A stretch of DNA of 64,000 nt from Ereboglobus luteus (GTDB lineage Bacteria; Verrucomicrobiota; Verrucomicrobiia; Opitutales; Opitutaceae): the NCBI RefSeq assembly GCF_003096195.1, contig NZ_CP023004.1, positions 1,468,501 to 1,532,500 on the forward strand, read 5' to 3'. Position 1 is the first letter of the stretch; every line of letters begins with the position of its first letter. Shown in pieces: positions 8,478-19,100 of this stretch. The notes below the pieces were generated by a model that searched no databases, was not told where the DNA came from, and worked only from the letters and a program-made list of their open reading frames with translations. A program made the translations under genes and the position numbers.

Positions 8478-10055
8478 ATGTCTCCCTGGCTTCCCGACCT
8501 CAACAACGGCGAATACAAAAACCCGGTCATCTACGCCGACTATTCCGACCCCGACGCCATACGCGTTGGCGACGACTACTGGATGATCGCGTCGAGTTTC
8601 TGCCACGTGCCCGGCCTGCCGATTTTGCATTCGCGCGATCTCGTCAACTGGACAATCGTCAACCACGCGCTCCCCGCGCTCGTGCCGCACGATTATTTTT
8701 CCGCCGTCCGCCACGGACAGGGCGCGTGGGCCTCCGCGATTCGTCACCACGCGGGCAAGTTTTGGATTTATTATCCCGATCCCGATTTCGGCATCTACGT
8801 GATCACCGCGACCGATCCGCGCGGCAAATGGAGCGAGCCCGTTTGCGTGAAATCCGGCAAGGGCTTCATTGACCCGTGCCCGCTTTGGGATGACGACGGC
8901 TCGGTGTGGCTTGTGCACGGCTGGGCCAAAAGCCGCTCGGGCATCTGCAACATTCTCACGCTGCACCGCCTCTCCCCGGATGGCGAGCGCGTCGAGGGCC
9001 AGGGCGAGGTTGTCATCGACGGAAACGCCATTTCCGGCTGGCACACGATCGAGGGTCCGAAGTTCTACAAACGCAACGGCTGGTATTACATCTTCGCGCC
9101 CGCGGGCGGCGTGGCGACGGGTTACCAGGCCGTGTTTCGCTCGCGCAAAATCACCGGCCCCTATGAAAACCGCATCGTGCTCGAGCAAGGCTCCACGCCC
9201 GTCAACGGCCCGCACCAGGGCGCGTGGGTCGGGACTCCGTCGGGCGAGCACTGGTTCCTGCACTTCCAGGAACTCCCCGCGACGGGCCGCGTCGTGCACC
9301 TGCAACCCATGCGCTGGGAAAACGACTGGCCGGTGATGGGCACCTCCGTAGCCGGCAACAACGGCATGGTCGGGCACCCCGTGCCCATATACCGCAAACC
9401 CGACTCGCCGAGACAGCCGGTCGCCGCCCCCGCGACATCGGATGATTTTTCCTCGCCCGAGCCCGGCCGCCAGTGGCAATGGCAGGCCAATCCCCGCCCG
9501 GAATGGGCGTGCGTCGACACCGCTGCAAAAGCGCTTCGCCTCGCCTGCATGCCAATGCACGAAACCGGATCGCATTGGATGACGCCGCACCTGCTCATGC
9601 AGAAATTTCCCTGCACCGATTTTCGCGTCGATGTGACGCTGGACGCGCTCCCCGCGCAAGCGCGCGAGGGCGACCACGGCGGCCTGATGGTGTTTGGTTA
9701 CAACTATGCCTGGATCGGCCTCGCAAACAACGGCGGCCACGGCGCGCGCCTCGTCCACGCGACCTGCCACAACGCGCAGGATGGAAACAAGGAGCAAATC
9801 ATCGCGTCGATCGACGCGCCCGCGGTGGACAAACTTCATCTGCGAGTGGAGGTGACCAACGGCCGCGAGTGCCGCTTCAGCTACAGCGAGGACGGCCGCG
9901 CCTATGTGCAAATGGGCGAAGTCTTCCATGCCACATCGAGCAAATGGGTCGGCGCCAAGGTCGGACTTTTTGCCGCCTGCAAACCCGAAACCCAAAGCGA
10001 CGCCCAAATGACATTCCGCCAATTTGTCGTCTCGCCGCTCGTCCCCGCCGCCTGA
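8478..10055 (+). CDS. Glycoside hydrolase family 43 with C-terminal beta-sandwich
   Basis: A 525-residue enzyme without an evident signal peptide. The start at 8478 (MSPWLPDLNNGEYKNP) is preferred because the N-terminus matches the usual GH43 opening; the frame is open upstream but inside the MFS gene. The catalytic base lies in YADYSDPDAIRVGDDYWM, the second Asp in GFIDPCPLWDDDGSVW, and the acid in HTIEGPKFYKRNGWYY. After about residue 320 a concanavalin-like module follows (DDFSSPEPGRQWQWQANP to the end), as in beta-xylosidase/arabinofuranosidase GH43 proteins. Lack of an export signal suggests it hydrolyses imported xylo- or arabino-oligosaccharides in the cytoplasm, feeding xylA/xylB. Confidence 0.88.
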   Translation: MSPWLPDLNNGEYKNPVIYADYSDPDAIRVGDDYWMIASSFCHVPGLPILHSRDLVNWTIVNHALPALVPHDYFSAVRHGQGAWASAIRHHAGKFWIYYPDPDFGIYVITATDPRGKWSEPVCVKSGKGFIDPCPLWDDDGSVWLVHGWAKSRSGICNILTLHRLSPDGERVEGQGEVVIDGNAISGWHTIEGPKFYKRNGWYYIFAPAGGVATGYQAVFRSRKITGPYENRIVLEQGSTPVNGPHQGAWVGTPSGEHWFLHFQELPATGRVVHLQPMRWENDWPVMGTSVAGNNGMVGHPVPIYRKPDSPRQPVAAPATSDDFSSPEPGRQWQWQANPRPEWACVDTAAKALRLACMPMHETGSHWMTPHLLMQKFPCTDFRVDVTLDALPAQAREGDHGGLMVFGYNYAWIGLANNGGHGARLVHATCHNAQDGNKEQIIASIDAPAVDKLHLRVEVTNGRECRFSYSEDGRAYVQMGEVFHATSSKWVGAKVGLFAACKPETQSDAQMTFRQFVVSPLVPAA

Positions 10056-10169
10056 TTTTCACACGTGAAGCCGCCCGCCGGCAAAAAAGCAAAAACGCGG
10101 GCGCATGCGGGCTCGCCTTTGTCGCGTCCATCGTTTGGGATGTCGCCGAGACAAACCAAACCCAATCCA

Positions 10170-11213
10170 ATGTCCCCGAAAGTTACTCTACAAGACGTGG
10201 CGGACAAGGCGGGCGTGCACCGCGCGACCGCCGCGCGCGCGATACGCAACGAGACCAAGATCTCCAAGGAGGTGCGGGAACGCGTGCAAAAACTGGCGAA
10301 CGAAATGGGCTACCGCGTAAACCCGCTGGTCGCCGCCCTCATGCAATCGCGGCGCAACACGCGCGTGTCCAGGCACACCGTGATCGCCTACGTGACCAAT
10401 TACCCGACCCGGTATGGCTGGCGCCCGCCCCACATCGACCGGCCGGATTATTTTCCCGGCGCCCAGGCCCGCGCGCAGGAGCTCGGCTACAAGCTCGAGC
10501 ACTTCTGGCTCGGCGAACCCGGCATGACACCCGAGCGTTTTTCAAACGTGCTCACCACGCGCGGCATCCACGGGCTGCTCATGGGCCGCCTCCCGCCCAA
10601 GATCGAGGAGGCGCGCTTGCTGTGGGAGCGTTTTTCGAGCGTCGCTCTTGGCCGCACTTTGCGCACGCCGCGCCTGCACTACGTCACCGAGGACCACTAC
10701 GCCGGCGCCGCGCTTGCGGTTCGCCAAATGATCGAAAAGGGATTCCGGCGCATCGGCTTTGTCTCGACGGGACGCGACGACAGCCCGGGCGTCCTCAATC
10801 GCTGGCTGGGCGGTTTTCTGCGCGAACAGTTGAAGCTCGACGCCAAAAACCGGATCACGCCGTTCTTTTTCATCCCCGAGCCGGACACCGAAAAAAATCC
10901 GCGGCAATTCGGACGCTGGTATGACAAATGGAAACCCGACGCACTGCTTGTCACCGAGGCGCCGCCGTTTTTTGAGTGGCTCAAAACCCTGAAAATCCGC
11001 CCGAGAGAAATCCCCATGGCAACGTTGGTCAACGAGCGCCTCGATGAAAAATGGACGGGGATCTATTGCGATCACACGCTCCTGGGCTCGCTTGCCGTGG
11101 AAACGCTCGTCGGCCTCATGGTGCGCGGCGAAACAGGCATACCGGAGCATCCGCACGAGGTGCTGCTGAGCGGCAAATGGATGGAAGGCGTCACGCTCGG
11201 ACGAAAAAAATAA
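10170..11213 (+). CDS. LacI-family transcriptional regulator
   Basis: A 347-residue repressor. The N-terminal helix-turn-helix is clear (VTLQDVADKAGVHRATAARA, residues 4-23), followed by the hinge region (KLANEMGYRVNPLVAALM) and a periplasmic-binding-protein-like ligand domain with RGIHGLLMGRLPPKIEEA and FRRIGFVSTGRDDSPGV. The start at 10170 places the HTH at the very N-terminus as in most LacI proteins; in-frame starts at 10140 and 10065 would add an unneeded basic tail. It is the last plus-strand gene of the pectin/xylan cluster and converges on the GH28 gene. It probably controls this cluster in response to a released sugar; no operator could be assigned by eye. Confidence 0.88.
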   Translation: MSPKVTLQDVADKAGVHRATAARAIRNETKISKEVRERVQKLANEMGYRVNPLVAALMQSRRNTRVSRHTVIAYVTNYPTRYGWRPPHIDRPDYFPGAQARAQELGYKLEHFWLGEPGMTPERFSNVLTTRGIHGLLMGRLPPKIEEARLLWERFSSVALGRTLRTPRLHYVTEDHYAGAALAVRQMIEKGFRRIGFVSTGRDDSPGVLNRWLGGFLREQLKLDAKNRITPFFFIPEPDTEKNPRQFGRWYDKWKPDALLVTEAPPFFEWLKTLKIRPREIPMATLVNERLDEKWTGIYCDHTLLGSLAVETLVGLMVRGETGIPEHPHEVLLSGKWMEGVTLGRKK

Positions 11214-11255
11214 GGACGGCGCGCGCCGGATCATTTGTCGCGTCCGGCGGCCGCC

Positions 11256-12683
11256 TCATCGAACCGGCTCCCCGTCCACCGTCGCATTCTTGACGTTGGT
11301 GAGATCGTATTTTTCGCCCTTTTGCACGGCCAGCCGCACGTTTTTGAAAACAAGATTTTCGGCGTGCTTGACGATCACGCCCGCGGTGGAGCGCACGTCC
11401 ATGTTTTCAAATGTGATGTCGCGAATCGCGCCCGGATGCGACTCCAGCCCGGTGATGCGAATCGCCACGGGCGCGCCGTCGGCGGTGATGTTCCTGAGGT
11501 GGATGTTTCTGAAAACCGGCGGATTGACCTTAATGTCCATGTTCCTGTCGGCGCTGTAATCCATGTTCAAAATCGCGACCTCGCGCTTCATGTTTTTCAC
11601 GCGGAGATTTTCGGCCCAGACGTTTTCCACGACGCCTCCGCGGTCGATGCGCGACTTGATGCGCACGGCGCGGTCGGTGCCATCGAACTGGCAGTCGTGC
11701 ATATAGACATTGCGGACGCCGCCCGACATTTCGCTGCCGATCACCAAACCGCCGTGCCCGCGCTTGCTGGAGCAGTGGCGCATGACGACGTTTTCAGTGG
11801 GACGGTTCACGCGCCAGCCGTCCTCGTTGTATCCGGATTTTAAAACGACGCAGTCGTCGCCCGTGTCGAAAACGCAATGCTCGATGAGCATGTTGCGGCA
11901 CGAGTCGGGGTCGATGCCGTCGTTGTTCGGCCCGTCGGTGAGCACGTTCACGCGGCGGATGATGATGTTTTCGCAGTAGACGGGATGGATGGTCCAATTC
12001 GGGCCGCTGCCGATGGTGAAGCCCTCCATGAGGATGTTTTTGCAATTGTAGAAAGTGACAAAACTCGGACGAATCGCCGCCTCAATCGTGCCATAGACGC
12101 GCTTTTCGGGCGGAACGCCTCGCGCCTGAAGCTGGAAGATTTCGCGCGTTTCCTTTCTCTTCCAATCCCACCAGGCGCGAGCATTGCCGTTGAGCTTGCC
12201 CGGACCGGTGATCGCGATGTTCTCGCAATCCTTCGCGTAAACGAGCGGCGAATAATTATGAAGCTCAATGCCGCCGACGCGCACGGGCACGACCGGCAGG
12301 TAGTCCTCCTTGCGGTCGCTGAAAACGAGCTCCGCGCCCTCGGCGAGATGCAGCTCGATATTGCTGCGCAAATGGATCGGGCCGACCTGCCACTTCCCGA
12401 CGGGCACGAGCACGCGCCCCCCGCCCTCCCCGGCGCACGCGCGGATGGCGGCGGCAAACGCGGCGGTGTTTTTTGTGATGTCGCCGGTGTTGTCGGACGC
12501 GACGGCGCCGTGCCTGCGGACATCAACCGTGCGCTTTGGAAAAACCGGGCGCACCAGTTGCGGCATGTCGAACGGAGCCTTTATTGGCTCGATGGGCTCA
12601 ATGGCGCCGGCGCCCAAGGGCGGGCAAGGCAGGGCAAGGAAGCTGCCCAGAAAAATTGCGGTAACAAACGGGGAGCGGATCAT
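11256..12683 (-). CDS. Glycoside hydrolase family 28 (polygalacturonase-like)
   Basis: A secreted pectinase of 475 residues hydrolysing galacturonan or rhamnogalacturonan. Start at 12683 gives a signal peptide (SPFVTAIFLGSFLALPCPP); an upstream in-frame ATG at 12839 would precede it with about 50 unlikely residues. The pectin-specific fold opens with the usual DVRRHGAVASDNTGDITKNT. The four GH28 motifs are present in order: NNDGIDPDSC, GDDCVVLKSG, KRGHGGLVIG and RAVRIKSR, holding the three catalytic Asp residues, the His and the RIK substrate-binding pair. The rest forms beta-helix coils. It is downstream of xylA on the same strand (148 bp gap), so may share that transcript, and converges on the LacI gene. 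An intact C6 run (12417-12422) lies within it. Confidence 0.92.
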   Translation of the reverse strand: MIRSPFVTAIFLGSFLALPCPPLGAGAIEPIEPIKAPFDMPQLVRPVFPKRTVDVRRHGAVASDNTGDITKNTAAFAAAIRACAGEGGGRVLVPVGKWQVGPIHLRSNIELHLAEGAELVFSDRKEDYLPVVPVRVGGIELHNYSPLVYAKDCENIAITGPGKLNGNARAWWDWKRKETREIFQLQARGVPPEKRVYGTIEAAIRPSFVTFYNCKNILMEGFTIGSGPNWTIHPVYCENIIIRRVNVLTDGPNNDGIDPDSCRNMLIEHCVFDTGDDCVVLKSGYNEDGWRVNRPTENVVMRHCSSKRGHGGLVIGSEMSGGVRNVYMHDCQFDGTDRAVRIKSRIDRGGVVENVWAENLRVKNMKREVAILNMDYSADRNMDIKVNPPVFRNIHLRNITADGAPVAIRITGLESHPGAIRDITFENMDVRSTAGVIVKHAENLVFKNVRLAVQKGEKYDLTNVKNATVDGEPVR

Positions 12684-12831
12684 GCCGGCAACGATTGGTT
12701 CGCCCCGGCCCAATTGGCAAACGCGGAGAAATGCGCATCGTCGCACTAGTTTGGTGAAATGAAAAACCACCGACGATGCTGGCGAGATTGCGTATCTTGC
12801 GTTTGCGACGTTTGCCGGCATGGCCACCCAA

Positions 12832-14163
12832 TCACGCACCGTTGGTCACGTATTGCATGATCAGGTTTTCCAAATATTCCTGCCTGCCGGAGCGCGGCTT
12901 CGGCTCGCCGAGCTTGGTGAGCACGAGTTTTTCCAATTCAACGAAACCGATTTTGCGTTTCTCGATGTCCTTGCCGTAACCGCTGTCGTAACTCGCGTAG
13001 CGGTCGGCGACAAACTGGCAGAGTTTTCCGTCGGCGAGGATTTTTCGGGCGATCTTAAAGGCGAGCGCGTAGGCGTCCATGCCGCCGATGTGCGCGTAAA
13101 AAAGATCCTTGATGTCGATGGAGGGGCGGCGGAGTTTCGCGTCGAAGTTGAGGCCGCCCTTGCCGAGGCCGCCGGCGCGCAGGATCGAGATCATGGCGAG
13201 CGTGAGGCCGTGGACATCGGTCGAGAACTGGTCGGTGTCCCAGCCGAGGAGCGTGTCGCCGGTGTTCGCGTCGATCGAGCCGAGCATGCCGGCGGAGGCG
13301 GCGACTTCGATTTCGTGCTCGAAGGTGTGGCCGGCGAGCGTGGCGTGGTTGGTCTCGATGTTGAACTTGAAATATTTGTCGAGTTTGTAGGTGCGCAGGA
13401 AAGCGATGCCGCTGGCGACGTCGAAATCGTATTGATGCTTGGTCGGCTCCTTGGGCTTGGGCTCGATGAGGAACTGGCCCGTGAAGCCGATCTGTTTCGC
13501 GTAATCGACCGCCATGTGCATGAACGCGGCGAGGTGGTCCTGCTCGCGCTTGAGGTTGGTGTTGAGGAGCGTTTCGTAGCCCTCGCGCCCGCCCCAGAAG
13601 ACGTAGTTTTCGCCGCCGAGCGCGAGCGTGGTGTCCATGGCTTTTTTCACCTGCGCGGCGGCGTAGGCGAAGACGTGCGCGTCGGGATTCGTGGCGCCGC
13701 CGCACATGTAGCGCGGGTTGCCGAAGAGGTTGGCCGTGCCCCAGAGCAGGCGGATGCCGGTGGCTTTCTGGAGCTGCGCGGCGTGCGCGACGAGTGCGTC
13801 GAGGTTCTTGTTGGTCTGCGCGAGCGTGGAGCCCTCGGGCGCGATGTCGCGGTCGTGATAACACCAGAACGGCGCGCGGATTTTTTGGAAAAACTCAAAC
13901 GCGGCGTCCATGCGCATTTTGGCGACGGACACGGGGTCCTTGCCTTTTTCCCAGGGGCGGTTGATTGAGCCGGCGCCGAACATATCCACGCCCGCGCCGC
14001 GAAACGCGTGCCAGTAGGCAATGGAAAAACGCAAGTGCTCCGACATGCTGCGCCCGTCAATGATCTCTTCGGGATTGTAGTGTTTGAATGCGAGCGGATT
14101 TTCTCCGCGGGGGCCTTCGTAGGCGATGGTGCCGATTTTTGGGAAGTATGATTTTGTTTTCAT
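12832..14163 (-). CDS. xylA: Xylose isomerase
   Basis: Interconverts D-xylose and D-xylulose (EC 5.3.1.5) in the cytoplasm. The 443-residue length and motifs fit the class II (long) enzymes: YPKIG-type opening ([13 protein letters not shown]), [31 protein letters not shown] with the catalytic His and Asp, [16 protein letters not shown], the metal-site Glu in [18 protein letters not shown], and [17 protein letters not shown]. Start at 14163 ([11 protein letters not shown]) is chosen over an upstream in-frame ATG that would add 76 odd residues. It follows xylulokinase by 29 bp on the same strand, the standard xylBA arrangement in reverse order, and lies next to xylan/arabinan hydrolases. Confidence 0.97.
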   Translation of the reverse strand: MKTKSYFPKIGTIAYEGPRGENPLAFKHYNPEEIIDGRSMSEHLRFSIAYWHAFRGAGVDMFGAGSINRPWEKGKDPVSVAKMRMDAAFEFFQKIRAPFWCYHDRDIAPEGSTLAQTNKNLDALVAHAAQLQKATGIRLLWGTANLFGNPRYMCGGATNPDAHVFAYAAAQVKKAMDTTLALGGENYVFWGGREGYETLLNTNLKREQDHLAAFMHMAVDYAKQIGFTGQFLIEPKPKEPTKHQYDFDVASGIAFLRTYKLDKYFKFNIETNHATLAGHTFEHEIEVAASAGMLGSIDANTGDTLLGWDTDQFSTDVHGLTLAMISILRAGGLGKGGLNFDAKLRRPSIDIKDLFYAHIGGMDAYALAFKIARKILADGKLCQFVADRYASYDSGYGKDIEKRKIGFVELEKLVLTKLGEPKPRSGRQEYLENLIMQYVTNGA

Positions 14164-14192
14164 GGTGCGATTGGAAAAATGAGGGTGTGATA

Positions 14193-15725
14193 TCAACGGC
14201 GCATGCGCGCGGCCTTGGTGAATATCGGGCGCAATGTGACACTGAGAGTGTCCTGCAAATGTTGCAGTTCGCGGTAGCGAGCGTGGACGGCCTTGTCGGG
14301 ATAACAGCGCGTGTTTTCGTTGATGGCGACCGCGTTGCGTGTGAAATCGGCGATCTTTGCGTTGCGTCTGCCCTCGCGACGGGCAACGCACCAGGCTGCC
14401 TGAAGCGCTCCGCCAAGCGCGGCGCCTTCATCCTCGAGCATTCCGACGACAGGCACGCCAAAGATATCGGCCATGATTTGTCGCCACACCGCGGTTTTCG
14501 CGCCGCCGCCGGTTACCCGGATTTCCTTCGGTTTTATCCCGAGCGCGACGAGGCGGCGCAGCCCGTGGTTCATGCCAAGTGTCACGCCCTCCATTGCGGC
14601 ACGCGCGATGTGCGCGGGGGTGAAGGTTTTTGCATTGAGGCCGAAGAGCACGCCCGTGCCGTCGGGGATGTTTGGCGTGCGCTCGCCCGCGAGATATGGC
14701 AGAAGGGCGAGCCCTCCGGCTGCGGGAGGAATCGTCCGGACTGCCTCGTCGAGCGAGGCGTGGGTAAAACCAAAATGCGCTCGCAACTGTTCGGTGACGG
14801 TAGTCACGTTCATCGTGCAAAGGAGCGGCAGCCATGCGCCGGTCGAGGAGCAGAAGGCGGCGATTTCACCGCCGGGGTCGACAACGGGTTTTGCGGCGGT
14901 TGCGTAAACCGTGCCGCTCGTGCCGAAACTCGCCGTCACAATGCCGGGGACGACGTTGCCCGTGCCTATGGCCCCCATCATATTATCGCCGCCGCCCGCG
15001 CTTACGACGACCCGCCCGTCATCGCGAAAGCCGTATTTTTTTGCGAGCTCGGGGCGGAGTGCGCCCGCGGCTTCGTGAGATTCGGAGAGCGGCGGAAGAA
15101 AATCTACGAGGTTTTTGTCAACGGCCCCCAGCGCTTCGCCCGACCATTCGCGCCGGCGCACATCCATGAGGGCGGTTCCCGATGCGTCCCCATGCTCCAT
15201 GAAATAATTTCCCGTGAGGTAAAAGTTCAAGTAATCGTGGGGCAGCAGAACGTGCCGCAGCCGTTTATAGTTCATCGGCTCATGCCGTTTGAGCCAAAGG
15301 ATTTTGGGTGCGGTGTAGCCTGGTAGAAATGGAAGTCCCGTCTTGCGAATGACGGATTTGAGTCCGCCGAGTTTTTTGGTGAGCAGTGCGCATTCGGCGG
15401 TGGTGCTGGTATCGCACCAGAGTTTTGCCGGACGGATGACCGCGCCTCCGGCGTCCAGCGGGACAAATCCATGTTGTTGACCCGAAACTCCGATTCCGCG
15501 CACGCGCGTGCGGCGTTCCAGGCCAATTTTTTTTGCAACCAGGCTGATTACGAAGTCGAGGGCCGCCGTCCAATCCGACGGATGCTGCTCCATGTGCCCG
15601 GCTGGCAGCCCCGCGATGAGCGAGTGCGGGGCGCGCGCCTCGGCGATCACTTTGTTCGCCTCGAGGTCAAACGCGACGGCTTTGGAGCTTTGGGTTCCGG
15701 AATCAATGCCGATGTAAATGGACAT
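14193..15725 (-). CDS. xylB: Xylulokinase
   Basis: Phosphorylates D-xylulose to xylulose-5-phosphate with ATP, the entry into the pentose phosphate pathway. The 510-residue protein has the FGGY kinase two-domain actin-like fold: phosphate-1 motif [17 protein letters not shown] at the N-terminus, the substrate motif [27 protein letters not shown] with the catalytic Asp, and the C-terminal adenosine motif [20 protein letters not shown]. It is the first gene of the minus-strand xylB-xylA(-GH28) group. Its upstream region carries a direct repeat that could be a regulator site. Confidence 0.96.
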   Translation of the reverse strand: MSIYIGIDSGTQSSKAVAFDLEANKVIAEARAPHSLIAGLPAGHMEQHPSDWTAALDFVISLVAKKIGLERRTRVRGIGVSGQQHGFVPLDAGGAVIRPAKLWCDTSTTAECALLTKKLGGLKSVIRKTGLPFLPGYTAPKILWLKRHEPMNYKRLRHVLLPHDYLNFYLTGNYFMEHGDASGTALMDVRRREWSGEALGAVDKNLVDFLPPLSESHEAAGALRPELAKKYGFRDDGRVVVSAGGGDNMMGAIGTGNVVPGIVTASFGTSGTVYATAAKPVVDPGGEIAAFCSSTGAWLPLLCTMNVTTVTEQLRAHFGFTHASLDEAVRTIPPAAGGLALLPYLAGERTPNIPDGTGVLFGLNAKTFTPAHIARAAMEGVTLGMNHGLRRLVALGIKPKEIRVTGGGAKTAVWRQIMADIFGVPVVGMLEDEGAALGGALQAAWCVARREGRRNAKIADFTRNAVAINENTRCYPDKAVHARYRELQHLQDTLSVTLRPIFTKAARMRR

Positions 15726-15789
15726 GGGAGAATGGGTGAGCGGAGGTTAGGGTGGAGTTGCAGGCGTGGGCAATATTCTGAATGTGCGA

Positions 15790-15869
15790 CAATGCGCATA
15801 CCGTGCATTATTCATCCCGCCTATGAAACGGAAGTCACAGCGAAAAAGTTCTACACAGTGTTCTACACA
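15790..15869. promoter_or_regulatory. Possible control region of xylBA with a 10-bp direct repeat
   Basis: Upstream of xylB, GTTCTACACA occurs twice with a 12-bp period (15848-15857 and 15860-15869). Nearer the gene lies the imperfect dyad AATGCgcataccgtGCATT (15790-15808). Either could bind a regulator, but no promoter of good quality was found, and no second copy of the dyad was seen in the window. Confidence 0.25.
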
Positions 15870-15960
15870 TTCGCCGAAAAAAACTGAACCGAGCGAAACA
15901 GGCCGAATGGGTTTCTCCTATGAAAACGGCATTTTGAAACAGGCCGAAACACCCCGGAAA

Positions 15961-16011
15961 ACTGCCGTCGAGGCTTATGAGTCCCCTGCTCTACCACTGA
16001 GCTACTCTGGC
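15961..16011 (-). pseudogene. Truncated tRNA-Met (CAU) 5' fragment
   Basis: On the minus strand the sequence starting at 16011 reads as the first two thirds of a tRNA: acceptor strand GCCAGAG, UA, D-arm GCTC-AGTGGTA-GAGC, anticodon arm GGGGA-CTCATAA-GCCTC with anticodon CAU. After about GACGGCAGTT the match to a T-arm is lost, and no CTCTGGC 3' acceptor strand follows. It is therefore a remnant, not a working tRNA. tRNA genes are common integration sites, so it may mark an old recombination or deletion point beside the giant autotransporter gene. The rest of 15870-16123 shows no gene. Confidence 0.7.
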
Positions 16012-16123
16012 AAAAAAACGGGACTGCTTACCGAACCCAAAAACGGCGGAGTCTCAAGACAAAACTTCAGCGCCGCCAAATAGCGCGTGTGATTGGAGTG
16101 CGATGTCAGTCGACCTAGCCGGC

Positions 16124-19100
16124 TCACCAAAGCCTGCGATAGCCGAGGTTTAGCGCCCACGGACGCTCGTAGTCTTTTGCGCGACCGTATTCATAATCAA
16201 AATACAACTGACTGCCGCTGTTGATGCGATAACCGACACCGGCGCCGGCTTCCATGCGCCAGCCGTCGAAATTCACCGTCAGGTCGCGGCCATGGGCGTG
16301 AATTTCGCCATCATTGGTGTCGGTTTTCACCACGCCGAATTTGCCGTAGAAAGACCACCTCGTGTCCTTGAGCTGGCGGCCAAAGCGCACCATGCCGCGA
16401 TATTGCGCGGAGGTCGCGTCGTCCACTTTCACGTCGATGGCCGCGTTTGAGGGCGTGGTGCGATAGCTCGCGCCTTCCAATCTCGCCACGGCCGCTTGCA
16501 CGCTGGGTTCCATCCACCAGCCGCCGGCGTGTTCAATGCGACGACCGATTTCCAGCGACCCGCCCCAAGCATTGCTGTTGTAGCGCCCGTGCACCGGCCG
16601 GCCTGAAATGGTGCTCACGTCAAAGCGGTGCTTGTAGCGATCCGCCTTGAGAACGAGGTCGGCATACCAGCCGTTGTTTTTGATCATCGTTCCGTAAAGT
16701 CCGAAGGAGGCATTGGTGGTTTTGCCATCACTGTTCCGACCAAAGTCACGGGTGATGCGGCCCATGTCCACAAAGGCTCCGAAAAGATTCACACCCGTCC
16801 CGGTGCCAAAGGCTTTGTCGCCGCCGGCGGTCACGCCGTAGGAGTGTTGCTTGACTCTGCGTCCGGAGAGGGGGTTGGTCGCGTTCAATTGGTGACCGCG
16901 TGCGCGCGTCCAGATGGAACCGGCTGCCGCGGCAATGCCTTCGCCGCGAATATCGCCCATGCGCAGATACAGGGCGTCGAGCGAGTAGTGCCAATCCTTG
17001 CCGATCAACGACGCCGTGTCGATGATCGCGTCCGCGGCCTGCGAGAGGCCGGTGCTGTAAAGATACCATGTGCCGGGATCGAGCGAGAGGGTGCTTTCGG
17101 ATGAGGCGCCGTTGGCAAACTTGAACTCCGTCAGGCCGAATTCCAATTTCCCCGACTCCAGTTGGTAGAACGCCGTGCCCGCTGTATCGGTGATGAGCGG
17201 GATCGCCGTTTCGTCATTGCTTGGCAGGTTTCCAAGCGCGGTGATGCGCACGGTGAAAACACCCGCGCTGCCGCCGGTCACAGTCAGATGGTTGGCAACC
17301 TCGCCGGATTGCTTGAGGCCGGAAATGCCCGTGAAATCGACATTGAAGCCAAGCGTGCCGCTCGCACCGGCAAGGCCGGCGACCGTGGCGCGATGGAACG
17401 CGGGCGCATTGTGGACAAAACCAAGCGTTGCCTCGGCGAGCGTGACATGGCCGAGGCGCGCGCCGTCGAGAGCGATGAGGATTGTCGAGTCCGCGCCGGC
17501 GAGCACGCTGGCGGAGTCGAGGCCGAGCGCATGCGTGGCGCTGAGCCAAACCGTCGCGCCTTCGAGAAGGCTGTTAGCGATGACGTTGTCGTGCTCGATT
17601 GAAAGCGCACTGTTCGCAATCCGCATCGTGCCGGAACCGCTGACATTATTGGCGAGCGTGCCGCTCACATTGTGATAGCCGAGAGCCGCATCGGCGCTCA
17701 CTTCGATCGGCGCCCCGGCGAGCGCCGCAAGATTCATGAGAACCAGGCCGCCACCGTCCACAAACCCGGAGCCGGTGAAGTCAGGATTTGCATTCGGGAT
17801 TGTGACGGTGCCTGTGCTGGCTTTCACAAAATCCCCCGCTCCGAGCAGGGAGAGGTTGAACGGTTGCGCGGTTGACGACTGCACATCGAGCACGAGCGCG
17901 CCGCCAACAAAGACCGAGCCGGCATCGCCGAGAGCGGAGGCGTGGTTGAGCGTGGCGGTGGCGCTCGCGGCGATGCTGGTGGTGATGGCGAGCGCGGTGT
18001 TTGCATCGGTGACGAGCAGGTTGCCGCCGTCGAGATTCAGTGCGCCGGTGCCGCTCATGGCACCCGTGCTCGCGCCGCCATTCGCCACGGTGAGCGTGCC
18101 GCCGTTGAAGAGCAGCGCGCCGGCGTTGTAGATCGCGCCGACGGTCTGCGCGGTGTGATTCAGGTCGGCGGAGGCGGTTGAGGAAATGGACAGCATGCTG
18201 GTGTTGCCGAGCGCGCCGCTGTTGCCCGCGACGAGTGTGCCGCCGGTCACAAGAGTCGTGCCGGAGTAGGTGTTGCCGCCGTTGTTGAGCGTGATGGCAC
18301 CGGTCGCGCTGATTTGCAGGTTACCGGAGCCGCTGACGAGCGCGTGCAATTCGTCGGCGCCGAGAGGCGTGTTTTTTTCGCCATCGAGAACCGCCGTCTT
18401 GTCCGCGAGCAATTCGAGATGCGTGAGAGTGTAGGAGAGTTGCAGGCCGTCATTGTCAGCCGTGACCGCAAAGTCATAGGTGCCGCTCGCGACGGTGCCG
18501 CCGGATTGCGCGATGTCGCGTTGTGACGCGCCGGTAAGCTCGTTGCCATTCTTGTCAACAAGGTTGCTGCCGCTGACGATCGTCTTGCTGCCTTGGGCGA
18601 GCGTGGTGCTTGTGACGAGCTGGATATCGAGACCTTCGTCTTGTTGCAACAGTGTCAGCGCATCGACATCCATGCCGGATGTGTCGACCATGACGACGGA
18701 GTCGCCGACGGCCAGCGTGCCGGTGTTGACGATGCCGGCGGCGGTGCCGCTCGCGTCCATCGTAAAGGCGATTGTGCCGCTGGAGAGTTCAAGGTTGCCG
18801 ATGTTTTGCGCGCCGCCGCCGACATCGGTGCGGTTGTTTTTATCGACAACCAACGTGGCGTTTGTGAGCGCGAGCGTGTTTTCGGCGGTCAAATCGAGGC
18901 GGTTGTTTTGCAGCACCACGCGTCCGGCGAAGTTTGTGCCGGTCGTGCTGCCAAAGGCGATGGTGCCCGAGTTGTTGACAAGCAGCGCGCCACCGCCGGT
19001 GAGCTGGTGGTCGAACTTGTAATCGCCGCCCATGCCGACAAGCGCGAGGCTGCCGCCGGCGGCGATGTTGACTTGCGCCGCGCCACTCACGCCGAGGTTT

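Noticed and set aside
15961-16011. Functional tRNA-Met
   Set aside because: The T-arm and 3' acceptor strand are missing; only the first about 51 nt match.
15766-16083. 105-codon plus-strand frame upstream of xylB
   Set aside because: Its middle (ESPALPLSYSGK) is the translated antisense of the tRNA-Met fragment; the rest has no homology-like features.
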